NCBI GenBank assembly: GCA_030737835.1
Contig: JAUJYN010000021.1
Coordinates: 496,001 to 560,000 of the forward strand
Source: Acorus gramineus
Taxonomy: Eukaryota > Streptophyta > Magnoliopsida > Acorales > Acoraceae
Length of the DNA stretch: 64,000 nt
Direction of reading: 5' to 3'
This document shows, piece by piece, positions 20,535 to 32,286 of this stretch. The position numbers and the translations under genes were made by a program. The notes beneath the pieces were generated by a model that was not told the DNA's origin, made no database searches, and saw only the letters and a list, made by a program, of their open reading frames with translations. The first letter of the stretch is position 1. Every line of letters starts with the position of its first letter.

Positions 20535-22345
20535 AGTGATGACGTGGATCAAATGGGCTTGAAAATAATGGCACAACTTCCGGGCAAAATAAGAAAGGCA
20601 AACGCGAGTTTTTCGATGCGAGAATACCTCATTTCTGCCCCGTTTAACGCCTTACTTGCATAAAAAAATTGCCCTCTGTTCCCGGTCCATGTCCTTCACC
20701 AGCGCGGCACTGACAACATGCTTGGAGGCTGCGATATAAAGAAGTAGGATACCACCGAGAGAAGGGCATACCAGAAGGGAAGGGGTACTAAGGTAGTTTT
20801 TTTATTTTCTCAAACGCCTTCTGACACTCCGGTGTCCATTCGAACCTTTGGGCCTTTCGCAGTAGTAGGAAGAATGGCTGGCATCGATTAGTGGGTCTGG
20901 AGATGAACCGGTTAAGAGCGGCCAACCTTCCAGTCAACTTTTGCACCTCTTTCTTGTTCCCCGGAGGCTCAATCTCCACAATCGCCTTGATCTTATTGGG
21001 GTTGGCTTCGATTCCTAGTTGTGTCATCAAGTACCCCAAAAACTTGCCTGAGGTAACTCCGAAGGAGCACTTCGTTGCATTAAGTTTGAGGCGGTATTTT
21101 CGTAACACGGTGAAGACTTCCTCCAAGTGGACTAGATGGTCATTTTGGCGCTCGCTTTTGACCATCATGTCGTCAATGTAGACCTCCACGGTCTTGCCAA
21201 TCTAACGCTGGAAGACCTTAGTCACTAGCCTTTGATAAGTGGCCTCAGCATTTTTAACCCAAATGGCATTACTTTATAACATTTATAACAGTAGATGCCG
21301 GTAGGGGTTATGAATGCAGTTTTCTCCTGGTAGGGCTCGTACATCGGGATTTTGTGGTAGCCTGAATAAGCATCCATGAAACTCATTAGTTCGTTACCCG
21401 ATAAAGAGTCCACCAACTGATCGATCTTTGGAAGTGGGAAGTTGTCCTTTGGGCATGCACTGTTCAAGTCGGTGAAGTCCACACAAACTCGTCATTTCTT
21501 GTTCTTCTTTGGAACCACCACGGTGTTGGCCAGCCAATCGGGATGTCGCACCTCGCGAATGAATCCGGCGGCCAAAAGTTTGTTCACCTCATCCCGTACT
21601 GCTTCTGCATGCACTGAGGCCATTCGTCGCTGCTTCTATCAGACTAGGCGAATGGTTGGCAAGATGAATAGCCGGTAATTTGCCACCTCAGGATCGATTC
21701 CCGGCCTATCTTGAGGTCTTCAGGCGGAGACATCCTTGTTTTCGATAAGGAGGTTGAGTATCGCCCTTCTTTCTTCTGCTGAAAGTAAACTCCCAACGAG
21801 AAAGAATTTCTCGGGGTCAAAAAGGTATATGGGGACCTACTCAAGGTCTTCAAGAACCCTTTCTTCGGGACCGGGTCAGCCCACATTTGCCTTGACTCGG
21901 TTCTGAAGTAATTGCTACCTCTTAGGAGGAATTTCTCCCTCCTCAGGCAGTTCTCGAGCAGGGTCGACTTCCCTGCCAGCACTGCCATGTAACAACACCT
22001 CGTGGCTACTTGATCCCCCCGGATCTCCATCCCCTCAACTGTGGGGAAACGAAGACGCTGGTGATAGGTGGATGAGATTGCTTTCATCGTTGCCAACCAC
22101 GTGCTCCTGATGATGGCGTTGTACGGAGACGGGAGGTCCATGATGGTGAACTCTGTCATTGCAGTTTGGTTCCCTGCTCGGACCGGCAGCATGATGCGTC
22201 CGGCTGGGACAACTCGTGCTGCGTTGAAGGCGACTAAAGGATGAGGTCGGCTGTCTTCAACCCCATCTGAAGGAAAGGTTGCATGAAGAGGATATTGGCC
22301 GAGCTTCTTGAATTGACAAGATTGCCGCTTCCACTATCCTTTGGC
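20535..22345 (-). pseudogene. pol: Tat-lineage pol relic: protease, RT, RNase H
   Basis: Minus-strand fragments in order. Protease region about 22,340-22,000 (LFMQPFLQMGLKTADL, then FTIMDLPSPYNAIIRSTWL and STYHQRLRFPT). RT about 21,490-20,790: MDFTDLNSACPKDNFPLP, MDAYSGYHKIPMY, KTAFITPTGIYCYKCYKVMP, the catalytic MEVYIDDMMVKS, KLNATKCSFGVTSGKFLGYL, and the thumb/connection VQKLTGRLAALNRFISRPTN. RNase H about 20,770-20,535: LLLYIAASKHVVSAALVKD, then ARKLCHYFQAHLI. Several stops and frameshifts interrupt it. The YIDD box and GRLAALNRFIS belong to the Tat/Ogre branch rather than to chromoviruses. gag and integrase are absent. The LTR fragment directly upstream is fused to protease. Confidence 0.85.
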
Positions 22346-22845
22346 TGTTATAACTGTTTCCTCATCGAACACTTAGTGGGTGATCTTGGTGGAAACCCCC
22401 ACGTGTTAATGAGACACGTCGTGCCCACTAATTACCCATGTCGTGCAATTAGTGGGTCTTAACTGTCCACCTGGTAGTTACAAGCGTTTATGGCCCTTTT
22501 GGCCTGCTCGCTCATCTGTTACGTCTTCGGGTGCGTGTACGAAGTGAAAGATCGCTCGACCAGACCTCTTGTCGGATCGTGTCTCCCTTACTTGTTTGCG
22601 AGGAGTAGGGTCGTCCGACCAGATTATACCAGACCTATAATCTGGTCGTGCCTTAACAACTCGAGGTGACATTCGCTCACGAGGTGTCTGACTGTTCAAC
22701 CAGACCCTTGATCTAGTCATGCCAGCGTGCTCGGGAGTGTCATCATGACATTATAAATTCGAATCCAGATTTGTGGGACCCAAGTATGATGGCCCATTTC
22801 CGTCTTGGCGTGACACGTGTCATGGTACGGATTTTTACCTCCACA
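22346..22845 (-). mobile_element. Tat-lineage LTR fragment (minus)
   Basis: Begins at 22845 with TGTGGAGGTAAAAATCCG (minus), matching the LTR start at 1742. It keeps the GTGGGACCCA word, CGACCAGA-type repeats and GACACTCCC. It ends near 22,345, where protease coding begins, so the LTR end, primer site and gag have been deleted. A 5' truncation-type internal deletion is the simplest reading. Confidence 0.7.
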
Positions 22846-23460
22846 ATAAAAATATGGAATATTTTATTTAATCTTTGCATAATTTTTCAACTCGTAATTC
22901 TAATACTTTTTAAGCTTGTATTTAAAATATCATCACATGATTTTATTACATAAAATACAAATTTTTTTATGATTAAATTTCATGTTTTAACAAATAATTA
23001 ATCACATTTCTATGAATAAAAAACCGTCTTCAAAAATGACAGTTCAAGGGTTTTGACAGTAAACCAAACCGGAATTCAAAGTGAGTAAAAGTTTAATTGG
23101 TTCAACCAGCTGAGTCGAGTCAGGTTTTAAAACACTGATTTTGCTTTAAGAAATGGGTTAGATCTTTTTTCTTTTTTTTACTGTTCAAATAAGATCCAAC
23201 GAAAAAGAATTTGTTTCAATCAAAAGGATCTATTAGAACTTGGCTCTCAAGACCTGATCCAAGGCTCCAACGTCTCCAACGGCTTTATAGTAACTGTATT
23301 TTAGTTTGGAGGGGGTCCTTCTCAAACTTCTCTCCTTCTATTAATGCATTCAACGACCCTTGATGGAGATGCTCGAGTTCTACCAAGACCTTTAATTGTG
23401 GGAAAATGTTAAACTCAGTCATTTTTATCAACAAAACTTAGATCACATATATTTATATTT
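22846..23460. other. AT-rich intergenic DNA
   Basis: No coding frame, RNA gene or repeat pair recognised. Confidence 0.5.
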
Positions 23461-24850
23461 TTTTAAAGGAAAAAATTCATACAACCCCCTAAAATCTCAC
23501 TGAAATCCATATAACCCCCTAAAAACACTTAATAAATCAAAATAACCCCCTAAATAAAAAATTTGTTAGTAGATGATGAATATTTTACGAATATTTCATT
23601 TGATTAACCCTGACTAAAGACACAATATACTAAAAAAATATATAATGTGTTAAAGATGAGAAAAATCTTTTAAAAATGACGATTTTACCCTCTTTGGATA
23701 TATGATAAAACCCTATCTGAAGGGGTAAAATCATCATTTATAGAAGATTTTTCACATTTTTAACACATTGTAGGATTTTTTTGGTGTACTGTGTTTTCTA
23801 TTAGGGTCAACTAAACATAATATTCACAAAATATTCATTATCTATAAACGTAAATTTTACTAGGTGTTTTTATGTGGTTATATGGATTTTAAGAAAATTC
23901 AGGGGGTTATATGGATTTCAGTCACTTTATAGTAGGCTTGTCAACGGGTCAGGTCAAGACTCAGACCTGACCCGGACCCAATTACACGTGTAATATACCT
24001 GACCCGATTTGGACCCGGCCCGATTTGGACTCCACCCCGCCTCGACCCGTTGGACACGAGACCCAACTGTTTTATTAATATATGCTCATATATACAAGAC
24101 TGTTAGTATTAGTTAACCCATAATTTTGTTTCTTATTTATCAAGTTACAAGTATAAGTTTTAACTCATTTTTTATATCCACAAGTTCATAACCAAACCCA
24201 TAAATCATAACCCATAACCAACCAAGCTCACCTGTTGACAGGCCTTATTAGCTTATTAGCTTTTGGATTTGTATAATTAATTAGTTTGTTGCATGATTTA
24301 TGTTTATTGTTTAATATGTTAGTGTTCTTTGTTTTGAATGTTGTTTAGGTTAATATGTAGTGTTTATTGTTTTGATTGTTTACTTTGTGACACAAATAAC
24401 TATCAGCTTTCCCTTTTAGTTCATTCTTATATTATTTAAATTTCTATTTACTTTGAATATTATATGTTAGTATTTATTGTTTTGAATGTTGTTTAGTAAT
24501 TCATTCACTTTTTTTGAATTGTACAAAAATATGTTTAAACAAAGTGTCAAGACACTAGTTCAGAAAGCTCAATAATAACTACTGCTTTATACAAAAATTT
24601 TCTAATAGAAATGATAAGGCAAACAAATTTATGAGCACTCCCTTTTTCTTATTAACCATATTCGAGTCAAGTCGGACTCGGACCGACGAGTCCGGGTCCA
24701 CATTTCCAAGGACCCGCCGGGTCCTGGGTTGGATCCAAACCCACCGGATCTTGCTATGGGTCGGGTCCGGGTCCACCCCGACCCGGCCCGGACCCGACCC
24801 GTTGACATGCCTAGTTACAGGGGGTTATATAGATTTTCCCTTTTCTAAAA
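23461..24850. mobile_element. foldback MITE, right arm split by a hAT-like element
   Basis: The left arm (about 23,475-23,690) and right arm (about 23,715-23,930) are inverted copies. Paired words include ATCCATATAACCCCCT with AGGGGGTTATATGGAT, GATGAATATTTTACGAATATT with its reverse complement, and AATGTGTTAAAGATG with its partner. The outer end of the right arm resumes after the nested element (CAGGGGGTTATATAGATTTTCCC, 24,817-24,840) and pairs with 23,470-23,500. There is no coding capacity. Confidence 0.75.
23933..24813. mobile_element. hAT-like non-autonomous element, copy 1
   Basis: Terminal inverted repeats TAGGCTTGTCAACGGGTC (left) and TAGGCATGTCAACGGGTC (right, reverse complement), followed inward by CCCGACCC-type runs. 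The target duplication is decayed or ambiguous (TTTATAG against GTTACAG). It has the same end structure as the copy at 25,433. No transposase. Confidence 0.65.
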
Positions 24851-24883
24851 TAGTAAACATCATCTCATGAAGTATATGCAAGT

Positions 24884-25280
24884 GTATGTCGCTCCATTTT
24901 GAGTTAAACGAACCTATTTTTGATAGGTGTAAGAAAATATTTAATAATGTATATACATCACTTAACGAGGTATATATTTTACTAGATTTCTAATGAGGTA
25001 TATAAGACTGTATTTTGGACTATAAAAGAAAAACTGAATGTAACAGTGCTAGATTGTGACATGAGGGGACAACTAATTGGTGTAGTGTCCACAGGTCAAA
25101 GCACATACAAATCCTACATTTCTAAACTGATTAGAGTTAAAATGGAAAATGCATTGTTAGAAATTTAGTAAAGCATATGAATCAGTAGACGTACTATATG
25201 CATCATAGTATATGCATCGTTAAACTTTATTTTACATTTATTAAAAATGAGTTCATTTAATTCAAAATGAAGTGACATAC
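24884..25280. mobile_element. foldback MITE, about 0.4 kb
   Basis: The left end GTATGTCGCTCCATTTTGAG pairs with the right end CAAAATGAAGTGACATAC, and the pairing continues inward (TTAAACGAACCTATTTTTGATA against its partner). No coding frame and no clear target duplication. Confidence 0.65.
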
Positions 25281-25432
25281 TTTTTTTTTTATCAAATCAT
25301 ATATGATGTTCAATATTTTAAAAAAAAAACATGTAGAATGCATTTTGGATGGTAAAAAAGGATTGAGTCAAACTTCTTTTTTTTTTTTTGCACACCCCGT
25401 TCGAACTGAGCCATAGACGAGTGTCTCCCAGT

Positions 25433-26012
25433 TAGGCCTATCAACTGGTCGGGTTAGGGTGGACCCAGCCTCGACCGGTTTGATTTTTGGGTCCTTCAAG
25501 CCGAGTGCATATTAGTTCTCGAGTTGGGTCAGGTTGGGTCAACCCATTAACAAGCCTAGGCCAGACAAAGAGAGAGGTCGATGAACTTCTTACAGGCCTA
25601 CAATGGCTTCATTTATTTTTTTTCCATAATCTAGTGTATTATAAATAGTTCTTCACTATTTTGATTTTTTAATGTTTTATGATGGAACATTTGGAATACA
25701 ATTTGGATTATTAGACTTTTACGTAAAGTCAAAAGATTGTAAAAATATTTTAAATGCTTAAAATTTTAAATGATTATTCAGTATTTAGTTGTAAATGTTG
25801 GGTTTGAATCATGGGTGTTGGGTTGAATCATAAATAAAAAAAATCACATAGTATTTAGTTTGGATCAATCGGGTCCATCGGGTTCATAGGATTGGGTCAG
25901 GGTGAACCCAGACCCGACCCATTTTGATTGTTGGGTCTTTCGTGTTGGATATTTACGCTTTTTATCAGTTCGGGTCGGGTCTGGGTCGACCCGTAACCCG
26001 TTGACAGGCCTA
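25433..26012. mobile_element. hAT-like non-autonomous element, copy 2
   Basis: Ends TAGGCCTATCAACTGGT and, inverted, TAGGCCTGTCAACGGGT. It is flanked by an 8-bp near-duplication CTCCCAGT (25425-25432) and CTCTCAGT (26013-26020), with one mismatch. An 8-bp duplication is the hAT hallmark. The interior is AT-rich with GGGTCGGGT words and no transposase. Confidence 0.75.
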
Positions 26013-26199
26013 CTCTCAGTGTCCTTGAATGACAAGGTCACAGATGGGTGCCTCTAATTGCACCCCTTATATTCCAGTGCACACCCTTATAAATGGATAT
26101 AGCCTGAAAAGATCCATTTATAATCGAGTATGGAGCATATCCCCTTATTTAAACAGTTCAACACAAATATCATCGAGGTTGGCCTACTATTTCAACGTT

Positions 26200-26520
26200 A
26201 AATCTATCGACGGTGAGTCGGTAACAAAAATTGAAAATAACATCTTTGGAATAGGTTCATCGTATGAGGTGTCGAGTGAATGTATCTTATTCGACTGTTC
26301 TGGTGTCGAAGTACACAATTAGTGTAATCGGAGGTTCTGAATCCTTGTCGACACATGCAATGTTTAGTGGAATAGATTACCTCGACACAAGGTTGGTCGA
26401 CGCATCAATCAGTACCTTTAAACAATTTTTTTTTGGGCGTATCGACATAATAACCATTGACAAAGTGAAATTATCTCGACAATATACGTGTCGACAGATG
26501 TGATGTACCTTGACACTAGC
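26200..26520. repeat. dense TCGAC/GTCGA motif cluster
   Basis: About a dozen TCGAC or GTCGA words in both orientations fall within 320 bp of otherwise AT-rich DNA, for example GTCGACACATG, CTCGACACAAGG, GTCGACGC, TATCGACATAA and GTGTCGACAG. Clusters of short motifs in both orientations mark subterminal regions of plant DNA transposons such as CACTA. No element ends were found, so the assignment is open. Confidence 0.5.
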
Positions 26521-27371
26521 GGTGTCATTACTAGCAGCAGGAGCCCATTCTTCAATTTCTAGGTCGTTCAACAAAAATACACATTCATGCATTCGAATAA
26601 TGAAATATATAAACACAATTACATTTAAACATTGAACACTCAAAACTTTCAAACACTGAACTAATAAACATTTAAACATATTAAGAATGAAGGGCCAAAG
26701 TTGTTGCCTTCAAAATGTTATACAAAAAACATAACTTCTTCTATTTGCTCTTCCTCTTGTGGTTGTCTTTTGATCGATTCTTTCCTATTAGAGGATGTAG
26801 GTCAAAAGCATTCTTTTGGAGCCATAGTATGTCATTCCTAATGAGTTAAGGATTAAAAATGAGAAAAACAAATTATGATATTTGTATTGTATGAATAACT
26901 CATAATTAGTTAAATCATTCTAAAATTATACAAACCCTAACCATGATTTCTAAACATGAATCAAAACCTACGAAAAAATTAGAACTTCAAAATAAAGGTA
27001 ACGAGATGTCGACAGAGAGGGAGAGCACGAGATGAGATGTCGATAGAAAAGAGAGCATGTGATGTCAACGGAGAGGGAGAGCACGGGGCGACAGATGTCG
27101 ATGGAGGGAGAGCACCAGACGGTTTGAGTGGACAGTGAGGGAGAGCATGGAATAGCTTGTCAACCGGGAGAGAGAGTGATAGAGAAAACTAGGGTTTCTT
27201 GGGTTTTTCAAAGAGTGGTGATACCCATGCCCCAAAATATAAGCCCCACTCACAAGCCCCATGAGGTGTCATCACCTTATTGGTTGTTATTAGTTGACTT
27301 GTTGAATTTTTAAAAAGGATAAAATGACAAAATACAAATATGCCCTTCATTAAAAATATGTCTCATTAACC
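26521..27371. other. AT-rich intergenic DNA with a short minisatellite
   Basis: No gene recognised. At about 27,005-27,148 an imperfect tandem array repeats GATGTCGAC-AGAGAGGGAGAGCACG-like units of roughly 30 bp, four to five times. Confidence 0.55.
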
Positions 27372-27376
27372 AAAAT

Positions 27377-30300
27377 TGTCACGCCCTAGGGCGGCCGTCC
27401 CCGGGACGCGGCAGGTGTATATATCATATCAGAAGCCTACACATGAGGTCAAATACATATACTCTAAACCACAAATAAAAATGACAACAGAGATAAAACA
27501 AGGCTGACATAATATATACACAATATAGCGGAAGCTAAAAACTGAGTCTGTAATCCAAAACATATTACAGACTCGATACACAATCATACGTCCTGTGAGA
27601 GCCAATATACATGGAAACAACTGAATATATATAGACGCGTGCCAAGCACGGAAATAAAATACATACAGCCAAGAAAAGGGATGCTGATAGCCTCTGGCAC
27701 TCGCGGAACGTGGCGCTGCTCCGCTACTGAAGGAATCCCTCGGAAAGCTCCAACTGCTGCTCTGGCTCTAGCTCAGGCTCAGTGACAACTGGGGAAAAAC
27801 ATATGCGAGGGGTGAGCCACACGCTCAGTGAACGGCACAACCCGTGCATCACAGACAATATTTACCATAACATATTAATCCAGTTATTCGTCCCGCCCCC
27901 AAGGGGCAGGAACAACATAACCATTTATCCATCTTAAACCACAATTTCCATAACCCATATCATACCCTCACCTTTACCCCTCAACAGGGGACTCAGGATG
28001 TTGGGACTAACAATCAACCATAAACAAAACCAGCGGGTCGCTCATCGCCAACCCACCACACCCTCACCCTCACCTTTCCAAAGGTGACATAGGATTTTGG
28101 GACTGACTAGGCTGTTGGTCACCCTTAGTCCACCGGTAGTCTCTCCTCCACTCCGTAGGCCGCTTGGTCTCCACCCACAACTTCAGCACAGTCCGTCACA
28201 AATATCGGGAGGCACCTACTGATGTGGGTCCTCCGAAGGACGACCTTTCTAACGCTGGGGGCAGCCTCTACCGGATCCAACGCAGGGAACAGAACAGCCT
28301 ATCCATACGCATATGATCCACTCGGATCCGCCGACAACACATCTCTACCACTCAAATGTCATGAACTCTTCAGAGTTCCTCCAGGGCGCATATCCAAGAT
28401 GCGGGGAAACAAGTACAATCAAAAGCAGGGTTGGAATATCATTGGGGGAAAGAAACTCGGGAGGGCAGCGTGAGTTCCCGATATAGGATACCCCGACAAC
28501 CAAACAAGGAACACGGAGTACCCTAACCCGGGTCTCACCGCTGTCCTCGCAAGGCCCCTCCCCTATAATATTCACTACTCATGCTAATAATCATACCAAA
28601 CATATAACATTACTTATAATATTATTGGGACTAGAAACCTTGGGAGAGCAGCATGAGGTCCCGATACAGGACATCCCGACAACCAAACAAGGAACACGGA
28701 GTACCCTAACACGGGTCTCACCGCTGTCCTCGCAAGGCTCCTCCCGATAATATTACCTAAGGCATGCGATTTAACATACACTAGCATTTAATTGAATAAA
28801 TAACTAGTAGGACGCATACACAGGTCGAGGTTTCCCAACATGAAACAGGAGGCATGGTGCATGGCTCATACACATATCCTAAGGGTGCAAGTCCCTAACA
28901 TGCAAAGTCTAGGGTAGCATGCATTCTATAATTTAATCATACAAGCATGGATTACATATTACTACAGGTTAATATACATCCACGGTGCCCCAGGAGAGGT
29001 CGGTATGCGCCCAAGTGCGTATAACGCCTCTCTACTGGGTTGGATTGTCCCACTCACCGGCATCTAGGTCGTCGCGCGACCGTCCGTCTAGATCTGCAAG
29101 ACAGACATTCAATATAGTGAGTTAAAATCCATAACTACTACTAAAATACCCCAAACACACAAAACCCACAACTAAACACCTAACACTCGGGCAAACGTGC
29201 ATACGACCCGCACGCACGCTAACCCGAGCACTCCGGCTACCACCCGCACGGCCGGCAACCACCCGCACGGCCGCTCGACCGCCCGGGTGCACCGCCGCGC
29301 CTCGGCCCGCGCACTCCGCGCACCGCCGGGCCCCTGCCCGCCGCCGAGACACGCCGCCGAGCTTCCCGTGTGCACCGCGCGCCCCCCTGCGCCCCAGCGC
29401 AGCCGCTCGCGCACACCCCGCACGCCATCGCTGGCCCGCGAGCACCCCGCACGCCCCGCGCGCAGCGTCTCGCCCCGCGCGCACCCCGCGCGCATCTCCA
29501 GCCCCCCATCCGCACGCACTCCGCGCGCACCTACCACCCTCTAACCGCAGGCACCACCCCGCGCGCCACCCGCTCGCATCCACTGCACCCCCCGAGGGCA
29601 CGCCCTCGCGCGATCGGCAAACTGGTGCCCTGCTGCCCGCCGCACGCCCGAGTGCCCTGCGCCCCATGCGCAGCACCCGCGTGCGCCCTGCCCTCACGGC
29701 CATCACCTCCAGTACCCGGTACCCGCGGCCCAGCGCCTGGTGCTCAGCGCCCAGCACCCGGGACCCTCACCCAGCGTCCACGCGCACGCCCGTACAGCAC
29801 GCACCCAGCGCGCCTGGCAGCACGCGCTCAGCGCGCCTGCCAGTCTGCGCGCGCCGCTGCCCGCACTGCCTGCCTGCGCACGTCGCCGAGTGGCCCGAGC
29901 CCTGTTCGCCTACCCACCCGAGCACTGTCCGCCTGGCGCCCGAGCACCACCTGCCAGCCGCCCGAGCATGGCCTGCCCAGCCGGCCTGCCCGCCGCCACT
30001 CGAGCCCAGCACACCCTGCTGCACGCCTCCCCCTGCACCCCCCGCGCGCACGCGCCCGCGCGCCCAGCAAACTGGTGCACCAACTCCCAGCCTACCCGAG
30101 CTAGCCAGCGCTCAGCACCCCCGCTCGCCCAGCACACCCAACGCCTGCAGCACCACCCGAGCGCACGCCTGCGCGCACGCACCCGCGCGCCCGGCCACCT
30201 GGTGCCCCACGCTGCTGCGCCTGCTGCCAGTGCTCCCGGGACAACCCCACTGCCCGAGACCATCCCCCACCCATACCCGAGCACCTCTACCACCACCCAC

Positions 30301-31000
30301 CGACCTCCGGCCACCGCCCTCCGACGGCCACCCACAGCCGCCGACCTCCACCCAACCCCAAAATCCACCTCCTAACATCCATCTAAACAAGAAAAGAGGG
30401 GAAATAGGGCTTACCATGGGAGGGAGCGAAGTCCGGACGCTCTCCACGCGCCGAAACCCTTCTCAACGGCTCTCTTATGCCCCGATCTACCACGGCCCTT
30501 GAAATGGCCCGAATCAGAGGACAAAGAGAGGGGGACGGAGTGGCTAGAGTCGTCGGAATCGGGATTTGAAGACACCGGTGTGTAGATCGGGACCCGATCT
30601 ACACTTCTCGTGCTTTAGGTTTTAAGCTTTGAGGGGTCTAAGGGCCTGTAATGGAAGAAAAAGAGAGAGGGAGGAGAGAGAGGGATTTGGTAGGGATGAT
30701 GAATAGTGCATGGGATATTTTCTCACCCACTATTTATACCAAGTCACTTAAAACCCAGATACGCCCCGGAACTGTGAAATTTCGGGAACGTTACCGGAAT
30801 TCGATGAAATTTTCGTGAGAGGCATAAAATGGCACCAGGACACCAAATATGCAGTTAGATTTTCAATCGGAGTCCTCTAACTCAGGACGATAGCTAACAG
30901 TCCAGAAATAAGCGGTTCCGATCCAAAACCCTAAAAATTTTAAAAACTGCCAGAACGCTCCAACGGTTACCAGTAGGCTAAAAGTGACACATATATAACA
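27377..31000 (-). repeat. Tekay-2 3' LTR
   Basis: 3624 bp. TATAAATA (minus) at 30738-30731, palindrome at 30580-30604, GC-rich tract about 29,180-30,370. Splice-like sites: donor GT 30414-30413, acceptor AG 29095-29094, a 36-nt exon, donor GT 29057-29056, second acceptor TTTTTCCCCAG near 27,792. Confidence 0.9.
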
Positions 31001-31013
31001 TTCTTCCCCCCTT
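31001..31013 (-). other. polypurine tract, Tekay-2
   Basis: AAGGGGGGAAGAA on the minus strand, abutting the 3' LTR and identical to that of Tekay-1. Confidence 0.85.
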
Positions 31014-31069
31014 AGGAAATTTTGTCCTCAAAATATGCAAAAACATCTAGGAGGGGAAAAGACGCGTCA

Positions 31070-31540
31070 CACCTGGCATCCCTTGAGCTCCTAAGTGTCC
31101 TTAACACCGGAACGGTGCTGCCATCGCACCTCGACCAACTGGACGGTCTTGGTGCAGAGCCTCCTCACGCGGCGGTCCATGATCTCAATCGACTGCTCCA
31201 CGAATGACTATCCGGCTCAGAGACGAGCGGCTCGAACGGGATGACGTGGGCAGGATCGCGGACACACCTTTACCCAACTGCGAACCCACCACTCCAAGAC
31301 GGAGAGGTAAGAATTGGCGCTGAGGTGAGCCTCCGAGTAAACTCCAGGAAGCTCTCCTCGCAAGACGGGGACCACTCGAACCGGACATCCTTCCGAGTAA
31401 GGCGGTTAAGAGGAACAGCTATCTTCGAGAGTCCCTCGTCAAGCTTCCTGCAATAACCCTCCAACTCGGGAAGCTCCGAGTCCTTGCGGGGTTCGACGGT
31501 CGGCGCCAATCTGACGCGACGAGCGTCTTGCCCGGGTCCA
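31070..31540 (-). pseudogene. pol: Tekay-2 pol remnant (RT tail joined to pol C-terminus)
   Basis: Minus strand. First the RT/RNase H connection (LEGYCRKLDEGLSKIAVPLN, then RLTRKDVRFEWSPSCEESF and RRLTSAPILTSPSWSGGF), then a deletion scar with a stop, then the integrase-tail text RDPAHVIPFEPLVSEPDSHS. After a frameshift follows VEQSIEIMDRRVRRLCTKTV, leading to RSG..DT-stop-ELKGCQV. The stop sits where chromodomain-class pol tails normally have the Trp of a TWE motif. About two thirds of pol is missing. No enzyme activity is possible. Confidence 0.8.
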
Positions 31541-31549
31541 CAGATATGC

Positions 31550-32286
31550 CTTTACCAAAACCACTCAGCCCAAAAGGCCTTAACCTCTAACCAAACTCGC
31601 ACTTGATCACTCATCCATCTGATGCTTCCCTGGTATCCCTTGCCTGGGAAAAGAAACCTCGGGAGGGCACCATGAAATCCCGATATAGGATACCCCGACA
31701 ACCAAACAAGGAACACGAAGTACCCTAGCCCGGGTTCCAACGCCGACCTCACAAGGCCCCTTAATCCAGAAAGGAACACTGGAAGAAGACATCATTTTTA
31801 ATAACACCACTAACCCCCTTCGGATCACCTACATCTAGATGATCACCCAACGATGCCATTCAACATCCCTTGCAAGACCGGACCCAACATCATTGGGAAT
31901 GGTCCAACAGAACTTGGGTCACGAGCGACCCGTCTTCGCCTCATCCACACCCTCACTCCCTAAAGGAGACATTTTGGGACTTTGGGAGAGACTTAGACTG
32001 CTCTCTACCCCTGGTCCACCGGTAGCCTCTCCCCGCTCCGTAGCTCGCCTGGTCCTCTGACCGGGAGCCTGTCTAACGCCGGGGCTGTACTACGCGGATC
32101 CGACGAAGGGGAGAGCGATTCCACGCTCGCGGCACCATTCATGTTCTATTCCCGGGTAGCCCTACCTAGCATACTCCCAATTCAGTACCCCTCCGACTGC
32201 ATCGGCGGTACCTACTGATGGGAACTCGCTGCCAGGACGGTTAAAACCCGGCTTCCTTAACCCAAACAACCACTCTTGATTCTCAC
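31550..32286 (-). other. LTR-derived block inside Tekay-2 interior
   Basis: Equivalent to 7,800-8,830 in Tekay-1 but shorter, with one of the two repeated units. It keeps GGACTTTGGGAGAGACTTAG, GGTCCACCGGTAGCC, and GGATCCGACGAAGGGGAGAG. It replaces protease and most of RT. Confidence 0.75.

Noticed and set aside
26029-26503. Open frames of 79-97 aa in the TCGAC-rich region
   Set aside because: No domain, overlapping frames, and composition driven by the repeated motif.
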